Assembly (NCBI GenBank): GCA_023853785.1
Contig: JAJIRX010000906.1
Location: forward strand, 1-64,000
Reading direction: 5' to 3'
From: Psilocybe azurescens
Lineage: Eukaryota > Basidiomycota > Agaricomycetes > Agaricales > Agrocybaceae
DNA: 64,000 nt
The stretch's first letter is position 1. Each line of letters begins with the position of its first letter. Below are positions 46,258 to 59,096 of this stretch, in pieces. The notes beneath the pieces are model-generated. The model was not told the origin of the DNA, searched no databases, and saw only the letters and a program-made list of their open reading frames with translations. Made by a program: the position numbers and the translations under genes.

Positions 46258-49200
46258 ATTGATGCTATGGAGTTCAAAGCAAGGAAGCACGGGGCAAGAG
46301 GCCTCTAACAGTGCAGAGCCGAGAAGGTCACAACTTGATTGGAAGATTTGAGGAGAGGATTATTGACGTGAAGACTCGATAGCGTTTTGAAGACCTGGAG
46401 GGGAGTACCAGGCTGCAGCCTCGTGTTTGTGTCGTGTTTTGCGAACATGATGTATTTATTTTCTCTGGTTGACCGTGCCCACATCGTTGCCACATTCCAT
46501 TCTGAGAATCCTGCTATTCTTGCCGGTGACCATAACGGAATTGTGATTAACTCACCACTTGTCATGTTAGCCCCGAGCGAAAAATGACGAGCCTTCCACA
46601 AGCTTTGAGTCATTTGCTTCGACGATCTCTTCTGAGCGGTGTCAGAAAACGAGGATGCGGTCCATGCTGGATGTTGATTGGCCTCGAGGCAAGAGAGAAC
46701 ATGCATTCAGGGTTCAGTATTCCAGGCACCGGGCCGAATTATTTACCTCTTTTGCCTTTTCGGGCCCAATATCGTCATTCTATCTGGTTGGAAATTGGAA
46801 TCAAGTTGGAATTCTATGAATTCTAAGTTAAGACTTGATGGTTGTCCGATAAAATAAAGAGCTCAGCTTGTGGGTGATCTTGTAGCAACCTTTGAAAACA
46901 CAAGACGTCTTCTCAGCCTTATTGGGATGTAGTGACCAGAATTACGTCGTTTTCTAGTGAGAATATACGGCAATTGCACTACTAGTTCTCGGAATGCTTG
47001 ACAAGAAAAATATATAAGCGCGTTTCGTAAATCAGAGACATAGAAAAAGAACCTTCATAAATTCGTCTCCGTTGGCACGTCAACAGCTTCAAATTAGCTG
47101 CTTTCTCGGGTTTTTTCCTTAGGTCAATGTTCCCAGCAATTTGGCGAACACCAACTAGTGCCGTGTTCATGCGAATCCTATCTCCTATCACTTTTACAGG
47201 TCCATCGGAGTAATGGAAGCCATTGCATTTGGCTCATAGTAGAACCCTGAATGCTATCATTAGCCTTGAGAAAATGAATACATATACTGATACTGTATAA
47301 ATCAATTGCGGCCCATCGTCTTGAGCATACTCTAAGACCCCTAGGCGGGATTTGCGCAAAGCCTTGGAGAAAACTGGCTTAACGACATCGGACCATGATC
47401 CGAGAATTTCTTGAAGAGACGCTTCATGACGAGAGGCAAATCGGTTAGGTCTGTAATTCGAATATTTAAATGATGTCCATTAGCGTTCCTCAAACTCAAA
47501 GACATCACGGCTCGATGCTCTTCGCGCTTCGGTGTTGAGACCACAGTTTGTATACCTGACACAAGATATTGAATCAGGGGGGAGTATAAAATATTTTATA
47601 AATCTCATACGGGATCGCAGACTCTTCCGTTTCTGGGCACTATCAATTAGAGCAACGACACTGCTTAGAGCGTATGAATTTAGGATGCTTAGTACAAATA
47701 TCTGGCACAACCTCGATTATCAGCCATCAAGGCCAGACTACTGTATTCTCATAGAGTGGAAACCGGCACACCCGCTCTCCCTAAAGCTGGTCACAGAGAT
47801 AATGATGAGCTTGAAAGGCGCTGTCTGGACCCGGCGCTCGACAATGACCAGCGCATTTCAGTGCACTCATTCTGCCACCCAGTGGGTCTTCATCTTCGGA
47901 ATGATGATGACAGAATCTGATCTGATTATTGTGATTTGTAATAAATCTTGTCTGTACTTCGTCTACTGGTCTCTTTCTTTTATTGTATCTTGCTACAGTG
48001 TGGTTACATTATCGTGATTTATCCTTCCTTCATAGTAATGTTGGCTGCGTAGTAATTTTCTCATTAATAGGCTGGCTACCCACCCCTTTAGAAAGACTAA
48101 GCCTGCTTTTGATTGGTATTTCCTGGTCATGAGTACCTAAACTTGCATTAAACCCGCCGCATAACATCTGGGAAAATAATGTATTCATTGCAATGCCCAT
48201 TAAGCACTGCGCTCATCCACTGATGCGTGATTGTAGGCAGATTATAAACAGTTCTCAGTAGAAGGCAAGGAGGCTGCTCATGCTCATGCTTCTTAGATGG
48301 GTAACATGGAACAACTTGGGAGTATTCAAAGAGTACTTGGTGATGGTCTTCAAGTTGCCCTTTGCTGGGCAATGCCTGAGTTCTCAGCTGTTCTGAGAAG
48401 TCTGTGCCTTACTCCAGCCCAACGGAAGTTGCACTTAACAGTGTAAATCCAGCCGAGCACATTTTGGAACATGTTTGCACTGCCGGCACTGTCAGTAGAC
48501 AGTGTGGATGATAGAACCAACCATGGAAGATGCTGGGCTTGACATTGCACAGCCTGAGCTCAACTTGGGAGACTTCTTAGGGATGTACATAAATTTTGAG
48601 CCTCACGCAGACACCTGCAGTACATTACTTATAGGCCTTATAATATACCAAGAAGATTATACTCTACCTAAAATTATGGCAAATGCCTGGTAGTCGTACA
48701 CATTAATTGTACAGAGATTACATCTGAATACAATTATTGTGCTATTTACATATCTCTCGCAATTTGACATTTTCCGTTATGTTTTTGTAAGCCATCTGCA
48801 TGTCAGGCATTGGCTTGCAATTGGTCACATGCATATAAATGAAATCAGAAATTTGGTGATAACAGCCAATGGACTTCAGTTTGTCCCTTATACTGGACCG
48901 TCTGATTTATAATATAATGTATACAAGATCCTCGATGCATACAATCCCTTGGATCTTCAGTATTCTGAAAATATAAATACGTTGGGAATAACAAAGATGA
49001 AATGTTTGACGAAAGAACCCTCCAGGAAGAGCTGATGCCGTTAAGTGTCACTCTAGGCTCAATCTTAAATAGTTCTGTCTCACTGATTGCAGTAACACAT
49101 TGCTCTCACTGCTAGCTACTCGAGTAATAAATGATGAAGCATCAATAAAGTAAAACAGGATTCTAGAGAATTGACCATGGATAGAAGGTGGTTAGTCACT

Positions 49201-49518
49201 CTGTGAATCAGTGCTTACATCTTTAAAATATTTAATATCTGGTAAAGCTCAAATTATATATTTGCGATCATACCAAAATATACAAGGATGCAAAAAGGGC
49301 CTAACCGAAGAATAAGCTTTCAGTTGTACATTCTCTCATACCAATTTTGTACACTGCTGTACGGGTCTTCAAAAGGGGCTGCTGGGCGCTAATCACTCAT
49401 ATGACCATATACCAATTTACAAGTATTACTAGTCCGCAGGATTCAAACCAAACCCCTGTGATATTGTACCATACATCAGAAACATGGCATAAGAAGCAGA
49501 AAGAAACCACGAAAAGCA
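46258..49518. other. Intergenic, no supported gene
   Basis: Several ORFs (46305-46706 minus, 47341-47562 minus, 47532-48017 plus, 48350-48550 minus) are open but overlap one another. They lack introns consistent with this genome and show no recognised motif. They may be worn gene fragments. Confidence 0.4.
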
Positions 49519-50822
49519 TTCAGTTGAGGAAGGACTTGTACACATCATTCCATGCCTTTTTACCGTTAGTCTCGATGACGTCCTGGAAAAATATAATTAG
49601 CGACGGCGAAAGAAAACAATCGAAGAGAGGGCTGCACCCCATGACATGGGATAATCCTGTCAAAATCCCATCCCGAGACGGTCTTCGCGTCTCTTCGCAT
49701 AGCGCTGTATAACATTTTAGTCAGAAAAACACAGATAAAATATTGAAACCATACTCTTTGTCCTCGCCGAGGCTCCATACGAGCTTCGGGTAGAGCCATG
49801 TCGACGCGGGGCTAATGTTAAATTTAAACCACTGCGGGGCTTCCTTGGCTTTCGAGTACTAAGAAAAAAAAAGACAATTAGACGAGTAGAGTCGTAAGTG
49901 GATCTTGAGTTTACCTGCTCTTTTCCTGGGAGATTCATGAGCAGATCGGCCTCGATTAGTGACTTTGAAGGTTTGTGCAGAAAGGCGACGTCCTTATTTT
50001 TGGAAACCTGAGAAATAACTGTGTCAACAAGAGTTAGACGGATATGGATACAATGTAAAGTGGCTACTCACCAATGTTCTATCTGCAGGGTCGAAGAGAC
50101 GGCGTTTAAGAAGACGAGAATCTCTACGGAAGTATCTGGCTCACATCGCCTTCGAATCCATATTTTGTCTCCGGTGAATCGCGACCCCAGACTGCGGATC
50201 CGAATGGTGAGCCTAAAACTCATAGCAAAAAGCGTTGACAAACCTCCGTCGAACACCAACTCTTTGTTGGGATGGTTGGCAATCGTAGCTTCGGGAGCGA
50301 TAAGCTTCGCTGTTGGATAAGCTTTTTGTATTCGCCTGAGAAAATCATAAAGTGAGCACGAGGTTCGTCAGTCTTTACGGATGTAATTTCGAATAAACTC
50401 GTAACAAAAAAAAGTCTTACTGAGGAAGAGGTGATGCACAGCGTCCGCGCCGATGATGTATCTTCAAGCACAATGGTCAGCGGAGATTCGTGCATTTGAA
50501 TGTATAGTCTCACTTGACAGGTCCCAGTTCTTCCAATTTGGACTTAGTCTCTGTGTCCAAGGGGTGGAGGCCAATACCCATACGCCGCCATTGCCAAGCT
50601 GGATGGCTGTCGATCGTCCGCCCATTGGCCAAATTCCGAAGCGAGCAAAGGGTCTGTAGGATGTGTTGTCAATTTTTCTATGAAAGAGGAGATGGAATGT
50701 CCAGGGTATATACTTTGAAAACGTCCGGACCCCTTTCGTAACCTTGGAGTTAGGAATTAGTCTCACGAAGAACCCGTGGACATCTGAGAACGGCTCGCCT
50801 CCCGAATAACTGTTTCAGACAT
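49519..50822 (-). CDS. DUF4336 family protein (metallo-beta-lactamase-like)
   Basis: Fungal protein of unknown function in a family related to the metallo-beta-lactamase fold. The ATG at 50822 reads MSETVIREAS. Exons then encode VTKGVRTFSK, PFARFGIWPMGGRSTAIQL, GGVWVLASTP, IIGADAVHHLFL, NKELVFDGG, LPGKEQ, MRRDAKTVSGWDFDRIIPCHG and, after an intron, DVIETNGKKAWNDVY to the stop at 49519. The DAVHH and PCHGD pieces are the expected metal-ligand regions. At least three one-base losses are needed to stay in frame (near 50793, at 50561-50564 and near 50320), each in a short run of identical bases. Confidence 0.75.
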
Positions 50823-51312
50823 GCTGTTCGATTTAGATAACTGGGCAGAGGAGGATAGTTGTGTTTATGATCTTTTGGATGAAATTGGGTTGTGGTAAAG
50901 AAGGTAAAGAAGGTAAAGAAGAAAGATACAGTTGCGGTCGCTCTTTTCCCGCTGATTCGCGGAACCATGGCGTCATCAAAGTGCGACGGTAACTGACTGA
51001 TCTACGAATTTGAAATGGCATGATGTTTCGGAACCGGGTATTGACTTTACCGGTAACCAAATGTCACTCATTCTTCCTGCACAGTCATGAAACGAGAGCC
51101 ATGTCATCCACAGGGCGAGAAACGCGCCGTCATTGTGTCTTATCCAGCCTTAGAATTATGTTCCTCCTGCGACCCATGGAAAATACCGAACGTTTTGAGC
51201 AGAGAGCAAAGTATGGAATCCATGCAATTGTTAATCCTGTGAATAAGATGAGGTCGGAAGGCTATACATTCGTACGTTGACTCGTTAATCTACCCCTTAA
51301 CATCTGAAGGTA
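50823..51312. other. Intergenic, upstream of the DUF4336 gene
   Basis: Contains three copies of a 9-base GGTAAAGAA repeat near 50898-50922. No gene is supported. Confidence 0.5.
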
Positions 51313-51342
51313 CAGTTGAACCCCTCATAACCCATACCTCTC
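51313..51342 (+). repeat. Left terminal inverted repeat
   Basis: A 30-base perfect inverted match to 52176-52205. Starts CAGTTGAACC. Confidence 0.92.
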
Positions 51343-52175
51343 GGTGGACAGCCCGAGCTATGGGTTATGAGGGGTTATGGGTTTCGAGAGGTGTACTAAA
51401 AATAGGCTCAAAATTTTGGGACAAAATTGTCAAAATTTATTAAAAAATTCCAGGACTACGAAATACTACTCATATGGATTTAGGGACCCGTTCGGCTAAT
51501 AATGCTTCACTGAGTGTATCTGCCAAAATTGGGTCCTAATGCATTTATCAGAGCCTGAATTCACATTTTCCAGCCACATCACCTCAGAGTTCCCCGCTCA
51601 CCGGCCACATCGATGTCTTGTTTGCTGCTGCAGCCATTGAGTTTGAGAAATGCCACTAATACAGAATATTTTTAGAGCACACTTTACAACTTGCCTCTTT
51701 ACCCATAGTGATTATATTGTGATATATATTTAAATAGCTTTAAATGCTTATTTATGCTTTAATCAACACCGACATTGAGGCGGGAATTTGGTGCACAGGC
51801 GGGGAGCTTGAGGGTATCATCAAATTGCGTAGTGACGGAAGCACTTTTACTATTTAGTTTGTGACTCTTTTGTGACTCAAAGTCAACGATCATACATTTC
51901 AAACTCAGAAAGGCAAGGCTGAAGCCCAATTCCTAGCCAAATGGACCCTAAAGAGGCTTCAGCGGCACATCACTCAAATGAGCCGTCGGTGAACTAGATA
52001 TTTTACTACTAAATTAAGGTCCAAGCCAACATATGGTCGGCAAAAACTATGGGTTTTTCCGGCTGAGGGGTATGGAGTATGGGTTATCGCGGACCTATGG
52101 GTTATGGTATGCAATTCCCTGCGAACCAAGTCGGTGGACAGCTGGGGCTATGGGTTATAAGGGGTTATGGGTTTT

Positions 52176-52205
52176 GAGAGGTATGGGTTATGAGGGGTTC
52201 AACTG
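52176..52205 (-). repeat. Right terminal inverted repeat
   Basis: A 30-base perfect inverted match to 51313-51342. Ends GGTTCAACTG, followed by the TA duplication. Confidence 0.92.
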
Positions 52206-54241
52206 TAGCTAATCACTGTCAAAAATAGTGGAGAATACATCACCACTCGGGTGGGGGATTACACCTCTCCGACTGTGGCTCCTGTCAACTTATCGACATA
52301 TCTTCGCGGAACGTTGCCAACGGAATGCGTCAATTGCACGATCCATCATGAACTCAACACTTGCCTCAGAGTCTTTTGTGGACGCCCTCCGCAAGCGTGA
52401 GGGCATTTAGTTGTGCATGGTTCTAATTGACTCCCATCTGGCTTCTAGATGCGAAATCGCAATCAATAGCGATGATGTTTGACTGGCTGAGCTGGAAAGC
52501 GCCGAAATCGACTTTTGAGACGCATACCTGGCTTAAACGATCGTTCTATCCGTGGCGTTGTATTCACAGAAACGGGCCTGTCGGCAATTAAGGTGTCGAT
52601 GAATCATCGTCACCGCACTATATTACTTATCTTCTATGTCTACTATCTGACAACAACTATGTGAGAGCAGCATTTGTCAACTGGGCTGTGCGCTGGACAT
52701 CGCGGGATTCTTCTTGGATTGGCAACATACAAATCGTCCTACAATGTTTGCCTCATCCTGTGTTCCTCCCTGTCCGCACAACCGACCCTGCCGAGATTGC
52801 AAACTCGTCGCTGCTGTGAAAACATAAGCCTGCACTTCGCTGTATGCCAGTCTGCACAGCTCGGACAGAGCCATCCTACAGCAAACACCAGTCTTGAAAA
52901 CCCTTGAAATTTTTCAGATGACGAACTATGTGGCAGTTCTCCTGTAGATAGACTTATCACTTGGAAGAGCGGACTTCGTGCGCCATTATCTGCCGGAGGG
53001 TACTTGCTAAGTTGGTACTTGCCTGCAACTAGTAAATTTTGTACACGCCGAATACCTGGCCTTCGACAGATGATTGATACAGAGTTGTACTCTATGCCCT
53101 GTCTTCGGGCTAGTGGGTGTTGGTATTTAGGAGTGCTTTGATTTCTTAAGTACATGATAACTTGTCCAGTGACGGTCACCGCTTGTGTGTAGCATCAGCG
53201 AGTCCTGCTTTTTAACTTATAATCTGGGCAACAAAAATTAGAGTGACATTTAGAAGTCAGAACACAGGTTTCTCATGTGCTGCGGATAGAAGCCCTATAG
53301 CCTAGGTAGTACTGTCTAAATAATGAAGAAATGACGAAGTCAGAGCAGAGAATAATACAAGAATCCTAACGGCGTAGGATTGCAGACGTGATGCATTAAC
53401 TTTGCATTAACCACCGGTGTTCTATAGATGCAGACGTCCGACATCTTCAGCCAGAGACAGAGGTTGTTTAACGTGCCATCATAGTTGTCTTTGAAGACTT
53501 GCCAAGGGGTCGAGAGTGTTGCACCGAGCACCATGCAGATGAAATGTAGATACTAGGAGAGTAAAAAAAGTGGATGGCCAATGGGAAATCAAGCGTTTGA
53601 CGTTGTTCTGTGGGCCATGCCGAGGTATGTAGTAATGGATCACAACCCTTACTTAAATAAAAGGACCTCATCCAAGAAGGTGAAGCATCAAAACTTAGCC
53701 AAAGCTGACAACCAGGACTCAGCAGAAGTGGTATTCTATGTTATTCTCTAGTCATTTAATGAGCAATTATCAAGTCTATTGACTTCGTCCTGGGCCGTAG
53801 CAAAGTATTGATTCTTTTTCTAAGCAGAGCGAATGAAAGGAAGTTAGAATGAGTACCTGTCACCGAAACATATAGCAAACATATAGTAGAGTTTTAGGTG
53901 GGACTGGCCTTGTTAGCCAAGCATCCCAGATTTTAGCTCTCTAAATATTACGCCACTTGCAATACAACTTTATCCTAGGATACACAACTGTGATGTTCAG
54001 TGTACCACAATGGTCTATAATAGAGAAAGGCATTTAACAACGGGTGTCAACACGATGCAAAGTGTGAAAGAGTGACTGGTGTGAGGAACATTGTCCGCGT
54101 GGTAGACATTGGGATAGATGATTACACCGGCTTGCGCACACCTTCAGAGAGATGGGTAATTATAACTTGTTGGCTACAAGGCATAGAAAGGGCATTGAAG
54201 GATAGATCGAAGAATTCACTGTGTGGGATGTAGCGCCGTTG
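52206..54241. other. Intergenic, no supported gene
   Basis: Open frames near 52674-53179 occur on both strands and look like mirror ORFs in balanced sequence. No motif or splicing pattern supports a gene. Confidence 0.45.
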
Positions 54242-54580
54242 TCAACTGTGATTCCTAAATACCATGCATCGCCATTCAAACCGAAACCGAGCCGAATCAA
54301 TCATCCCATCACCCACATAGAAATACCACGGACTCAAATCCATAAGCAGTGTCCTCAGACCAATCAGGAGCGGGGACGCCCACACTGACTCGGCCGTCGC
54401 GAAGAACACGCGGTCGTTGACCACCTCCAATACCCGTTGTAATCACCAGCATGGCGAGGATGTTCCCCCAAACTGCAAGAATGATGCAACCACCGATGAA
54501 TGCTAATGGACGAAAAGCAGGGTGGCGAGTGGAAGGTGGCAGAAACAACAATAGATAATAATGGCGGTAAATTTGAAGGG
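54242..54580 (-). pseudogene. Membrane-anchored hypothetical protein fragment
   Basis: The minus strand encodes a membrane helix (AFIGGCIILAVWGNILAMLV) and, after a one-base shift at the GGAGGTGG tract near 54425, a second stretch DRVFFATAESVWASPLLIG ending at a stop at 54242. The two pieces read well as one protein only if a base is missing. No family is recognised and no start codon was fixed. Confidence 0.3.
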
Positions 54581-55609
54581 GAAGAGCAAGCGCAGCAGCA
54601 GCGTTCTGCAGCTAATAATGCTACCGCTGGTGCGCATGAGGTGGCAGGTCATTGGAGGTGGTGCGTGGAAGCTGCGGTGGAGATTGAGCAGAGATAGCAA
54701 CCTTGATTGTTGTCCTTACAGATGGACGGGATCAAGACAGGTCTCACAATACATCTGGAATTAACGAACAGGCGACAAACAGACAACTAACGCACCGCTT
54801 GTACAAATAACGACCTTGCCAAGCAACCATTTCTCTAACTAGCATTGGAGGAATGGTAGCACGATTGAGGTGTCGGAGGGCGCAATCAAATATTGAGCAT
54901 TTGAAATGGAAGAGGAAGGAAAGAACGAGGTGGAAGGTCATAAAACGGAGTGAGTGATATAAAAACAGAGGAGACAGGGGAGGAAATGGAAGGGGGTATA
55001 AAGCGATTAAATGGACCAAGTAACATGAAGCTGGGAGCTATTGTAAGTGAGTACTTGAGTGCCCATGCAATTGGTTCAAAGACTCAAAGTGAGTCTTTGA
55101 TCCTTGTCAAGTCCCAGTGAGCACCATCCACTAAGGTTGAGCCAAAATCGGTTTGTCACCATTCCTGGGAATAGATAGTCTATTGTAGACACAGTTCACG
55201 GGCCAAAATGACTTATGACTGAACATTTGGTCGAAATAGTACAGTAAGTACGTAGACGCAACGGACATCGGAGTTTTATCGAGATCTGAATTAATGATAC
55301 TATCACGGTGAAAACCGACCTCTTATGTAAACAAGACAATCCATGAGTGAGTGACCGCATAAAACGACTCGTCCCTTCGATCAGGGCTCGTAAAATCATA
55401 TCTAGGTAGATGCAGATCACAGTGCTGACTTGTTCCTATTGCCATTCTGAAGGGTCTTCATATCCTTCCTTCTTTCCAAAATAAATTAATACAAAAACAA
55501 CGCTGCATGTGGATATAGATAGTCTAAAGGGTAATTAGGGTGAACCTTCTATTCTAGTCCAAGCCTCCACCAACTACTAGCTTCTGCAATTAGAGGCCCC
55601 TCCCCTCCT
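54581..55609. other. Intergenic, no gene seen
   Basis: AG-rich sequence near 54880-55010, with no supported ORF. It probably holds the 3' region of the P450 at 55610. Confidence 0.5.
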
Positions 55610-57902
55610 TTAGACTTCACGTTTCTTGATGATAAGAGGTAGCTGACTTTCGAGTGAGTTGGAACCTTTAAGGACCGGGATCATCAATAGGCCAAGATTC
55701 CATGTAATGTCTTTATCTTTGGGGAGACTGAACTCAAAAGATTGAAGGAATAAGGCAAGGACAGCCCCTGGCACTGATGTCAGTATGTACATTGGGCGAT
55801 CAATTGGAGAATTCTTACTCATCTCCAACTGAGCGAAGTTGAAACCACTGTAAAGCAACTAAGTCGATGATTCTGTGTACCATAGCGTGGCCACTACTCA
55901 CATGCAGGAGCGGTTTCCGGCCATGAAAGTCATTCTGAATAAACAAATATTGGTGAGCGAAGACGAAGGGCTGCAATTGCGAGACTCACTGGTGAGCGTA
56001 CACCCCAGCGTAGTCGCGAATTCTGGTCACACTTTCGGGGAGCTCAGATAGCCAGCGCTCCGGCTTCCATTCACTTGCGTCCTCGCCCCAAGTCTTAGGA
56101 TTATGATTGGCGCCTATGACATTGACAAAGACATCGGTACCCTTCTCGACGAGTACTTCGTTCATGACTGTTCCATCTTCACCAGTAATGGGGTGCAGAA
56201 GAGGGAGGACAGTGTCCTTCAGAGTCCTGGAAAAACCATCAGCGCACTATTAGACTTCGGAAGTGAGGCGTTTACTCACTGACGGAAAGCGACGGGAAGA
56301 GGGGGAATCTGTAAGAGAAGGTGAGTAGTCTAGCCGCAAGACCGATAGTGGGCCAAGTGCTCACACACGCAGGGTCTCCTTAATTACAGCATCCAAGTAT
56401 GGAAGCGCCGCTAAGTTGCTGAAGTCGATGGTCTCATCCTGGTTATGATATGCTTCGGTGACCTCAGCGCGTAGCCTTTCCTGGATTTCAGGATGGATTG
56501 CAAGCTGGTGAAGTACTCTTGAAATTGCGGAAGACGTGGTATCCATGGCGGTGAAAATGAGGGTCCTACAAATAACGTTGGTGTGATGAGAATAACCATA
56601 TAACAGGGAAGTAGCGACATACGATGTCTGGGCAATGAGCTCCTCATCTGTCATACGCTCGGATTCAACAGAAGTCCGGTTTGCTCTGACTATATGACGT
56701 TCATCAGTAACGCGACATATAGTATGGACGTTTATCCTCACGTAATATGCTGATGATATCTTTTACGTCGTCTTCTTCGACTTCATTGGCAAGGTCTTTT
56801 TGCTGTTTGCTTAGTATCTTCGTTCCTTCTTCCTCCATAATATTTACAATAACCTCCAGACTTTTGAGTAGCGAGAAAGGTAGGAACTTAATCATAAAGC
56901 GACGAAACTGAGCAGGTCCCAGATACTTAAAAAAGGGGGTTATAGTGCCAATAGGGAGTAAAGCAGACAGAATGGCCCTGTATCAAAATATGTTAGTGCC
57001 AGCCAGCTTCAAGCGTAATGCGAAACTACTCACGCTAGCTGTTTGGTTGAAGTCGAGAAGATGGTAGCCTCGGACATCTTGCCGAACGATACACCCATAC
57101 CGCCTCGTCCAATTGCCTCAAGTGTTACCCTGCTCAGCCACCCCGTAAGATCAATTTCCTTGGGGCCATTTTTGACGATTGACGAGATCTGCGTTTCTAG
57201 CTGGATTGATCGCACCATGAAAAAAAGAACTTCGTCGAATCATGACCACCTTTCTAACGTACCTCCCTAGCAATCGACACGAACATGGGTGTCATACCCC
57301 GAAGATTCTTGACCGAGAAAGCGGGCGTCAGCATCTTACGCTGCTTCTTGTGCTGTGCTCCCGCTGTCGAGAGAAGGCCCGGGCCAAATAACAGCCCATT
57401 CGTTCTTCATCACATGAGTTTTAAGTTGGTTGTCCGGTTTGAATCTAATAACAACTTACGTGGTCCAGGCTTCCCACTCTTCGAAATTATCTTGTTCCTT
57501 AATTAACAGATGGTGCAAAGCCTTTTGGTCATTAATTAGGAGGGAGCGTCCCTGTAGACGTAGCGATAAGCGGCTATCTGATACTATGCAAAAAGTTCAC
57601 TCACACCAAAAAGAGTCGACAGCTTGGCTGCTCCTCCATATGCTTTGCTAACGTTAATGACCCAGTCACGTCCCGTGGTAGGAGAAACAAGGTCGAACAG
57701 ATTGCCTGACAACTAGCTTTGAGAAGGTCGTCACACTTGTTAATTCCAGTATCGTACCAGTTAATAATGACGAAGAGGGAGGTCCATTAATGTTGGGTAA
57801 TTTGGAGGAACGTCTGTTGTAAATCCAGAAAGCCGCAACACAGCATACTGCGACAACACAGGCACCAGTGTTTCCAGTTATGAAGTCATATATTGATGAC
57901 AT
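55610..57902 (-). CDS. Cytochrome P450 monooxygenase, paralogue B
   Basis: Close relative of the gene at 29605. The ATG at 57902 reads MSSIYDFITGNTGACVVAVC (anchor), then INGPPSSSLLTG, where Asn replaces the first Pro of the usual P-G-P-P hinge. Motifs: TNGLLFGPGLLSTAG, KKQRKMLTPAFS, IGRGGMGVSFG, I-helix TAMDTTSSAI, KETLRV, WKPERWL, and haem loop GNRSCMGFNFAQLEM. It ends LPLIIKKREV. The C-terminal 30 residues are almost identical to paralogue A, so duplication is recent. I see no frame break. Confidence 0.9.
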
Positions 57903-59096
57903 AGTGTTGAGGCTCAATATAAAGGCGCAGATTCTATTGAGGATCTTCAATCGATTACAGACCTTTATAGTCTCGAATGCATACTAAAAGCGTATTCGCC
58001 CGATCAATCGCCCCAATTGCAGCATAATCACCCTAAGAGCCCACCAGAATGGTGCCTACGATGTAGCGCACATACTAAACTACTTGGTCGGCCAAATCCC
58101 TTATTCCCACAGTATACCGAACGCGTACCAGGGTTTGATGTCGAATGTGAACTAAAACTATATAATATACCGGGTAAATGATTTACTCTGGCAACGTAAC
58201 CAGTAAATATTTCCTTTTTCTGAGTACACAATGCTTGGTATCTATTAAGAGCCAGGAAGTGTTAGGGATGCCAGTAGCGGACGACGATCAGTAGAGCTAC
58301 AAACGGGTCCCAACTTTAACCTGGGTTTGAAGCAAGGGGCGTGAGGTACTACCACTCGGAGTAGGTAGTCGAAAGTATCGCTTGAAGGCTTGCAGTGTAT
58401 ATCGAAGAAGAAGAAAAAACTCTGCCAAAATAAATAAATAAGAGGAGTACCAGTTTAACGTATGTGCTATCCGAGTCTTGAATCTGGCATTACGTGATTG
58501 ATGCCTTTATTCTAGACCTTTTAGAGTGATTTCTCGTTCATTCCAGCTCCATTATGTTCGATTTTTTACCGGTTTTTGAAAATTCAAGTCGCTGGCTCTC
58601 GACAAATCAGTGGCAGCTCTAGGTCTTTTGCCAGCAATTGCTGACAACTCTCCTCCGCGGACATCAATGCATCACCGCTTCGGCGTTGAGCAATGATTTA
58701 ATGATTAATTAAGCTGACATCACTGAGATATGTTCGGACGGCGTTACGCATGAACGCTCTAGCGCTTAGCTTCAAATTTTAAATTAGTCTTTCATTGTAA
58801 TAGCACCTGTCACCATAGGAAAAGTGAGATGCATCGAAGAATTACAGGGCACTGGCTCAGTGAATAGAATCAATTGTTATACTCCTAGCTATTTGTTTAA
58901 AGTCATTAAGACTGCCTATTAGTCTACCTCGCCAAAAGAGGATACCTGAAGTGTTCTATCAGCAGCCGGTAAAGGCATTTTGATGGCACATTACACACTG
59001 TGATTGGTAAACGAGCTGAAAACGAGTAGGGTTAGCTACACTTTGTTGCACTGGAACGATTCTATTTCTTCATCGGCAGACGGAGGGAGGGAGGGA
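57903..59096. other. Intergenic, no gene seen
   Basis: Promoter side of paralogue B, with ACTATATAATATACC near 58145 as a distant TATA-like box. Otherwise short ORFs only. Confidence 0.5.

Larger units (their letters stand above)
51313..52205. mobile_element. Non-autonomous pogo/Fot-like DNA transposon
   Basis: An 893-bp element with perfect 30-bp terminal inverted repeats (51313-51342 and 52176-52205) that start CAGTTGAACCCCTCATAACC, flanked by TA on both sides (51311-51312, 52206-52207). CAGT-ended inverted repeats and TA duplication are typical of the pogo/Fot branch of Tc1/mariner. Inside the left end (from about 51343) is a direct copy of the right subterminal sequence (GGTGGACAGC..., also at about 52132). 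No transposase ORF exists, so it must have been moved by an enzyme from elsewhere. Confidence 0.88.

Noticed and set aside
47532..48017. 161-codon plus-strand ORF
   Set aside because: It begins with a non-ATG codon, has no recognisable motif and no introns in a genome where most genes are interrupted. It overlaps open frames on the other strand.
52739..53179. 146-codon minus-strand ORF
   Set aside because: An overlapping plus-strand ORF is equally open, and the cysteines show no zinc-finger spacing.
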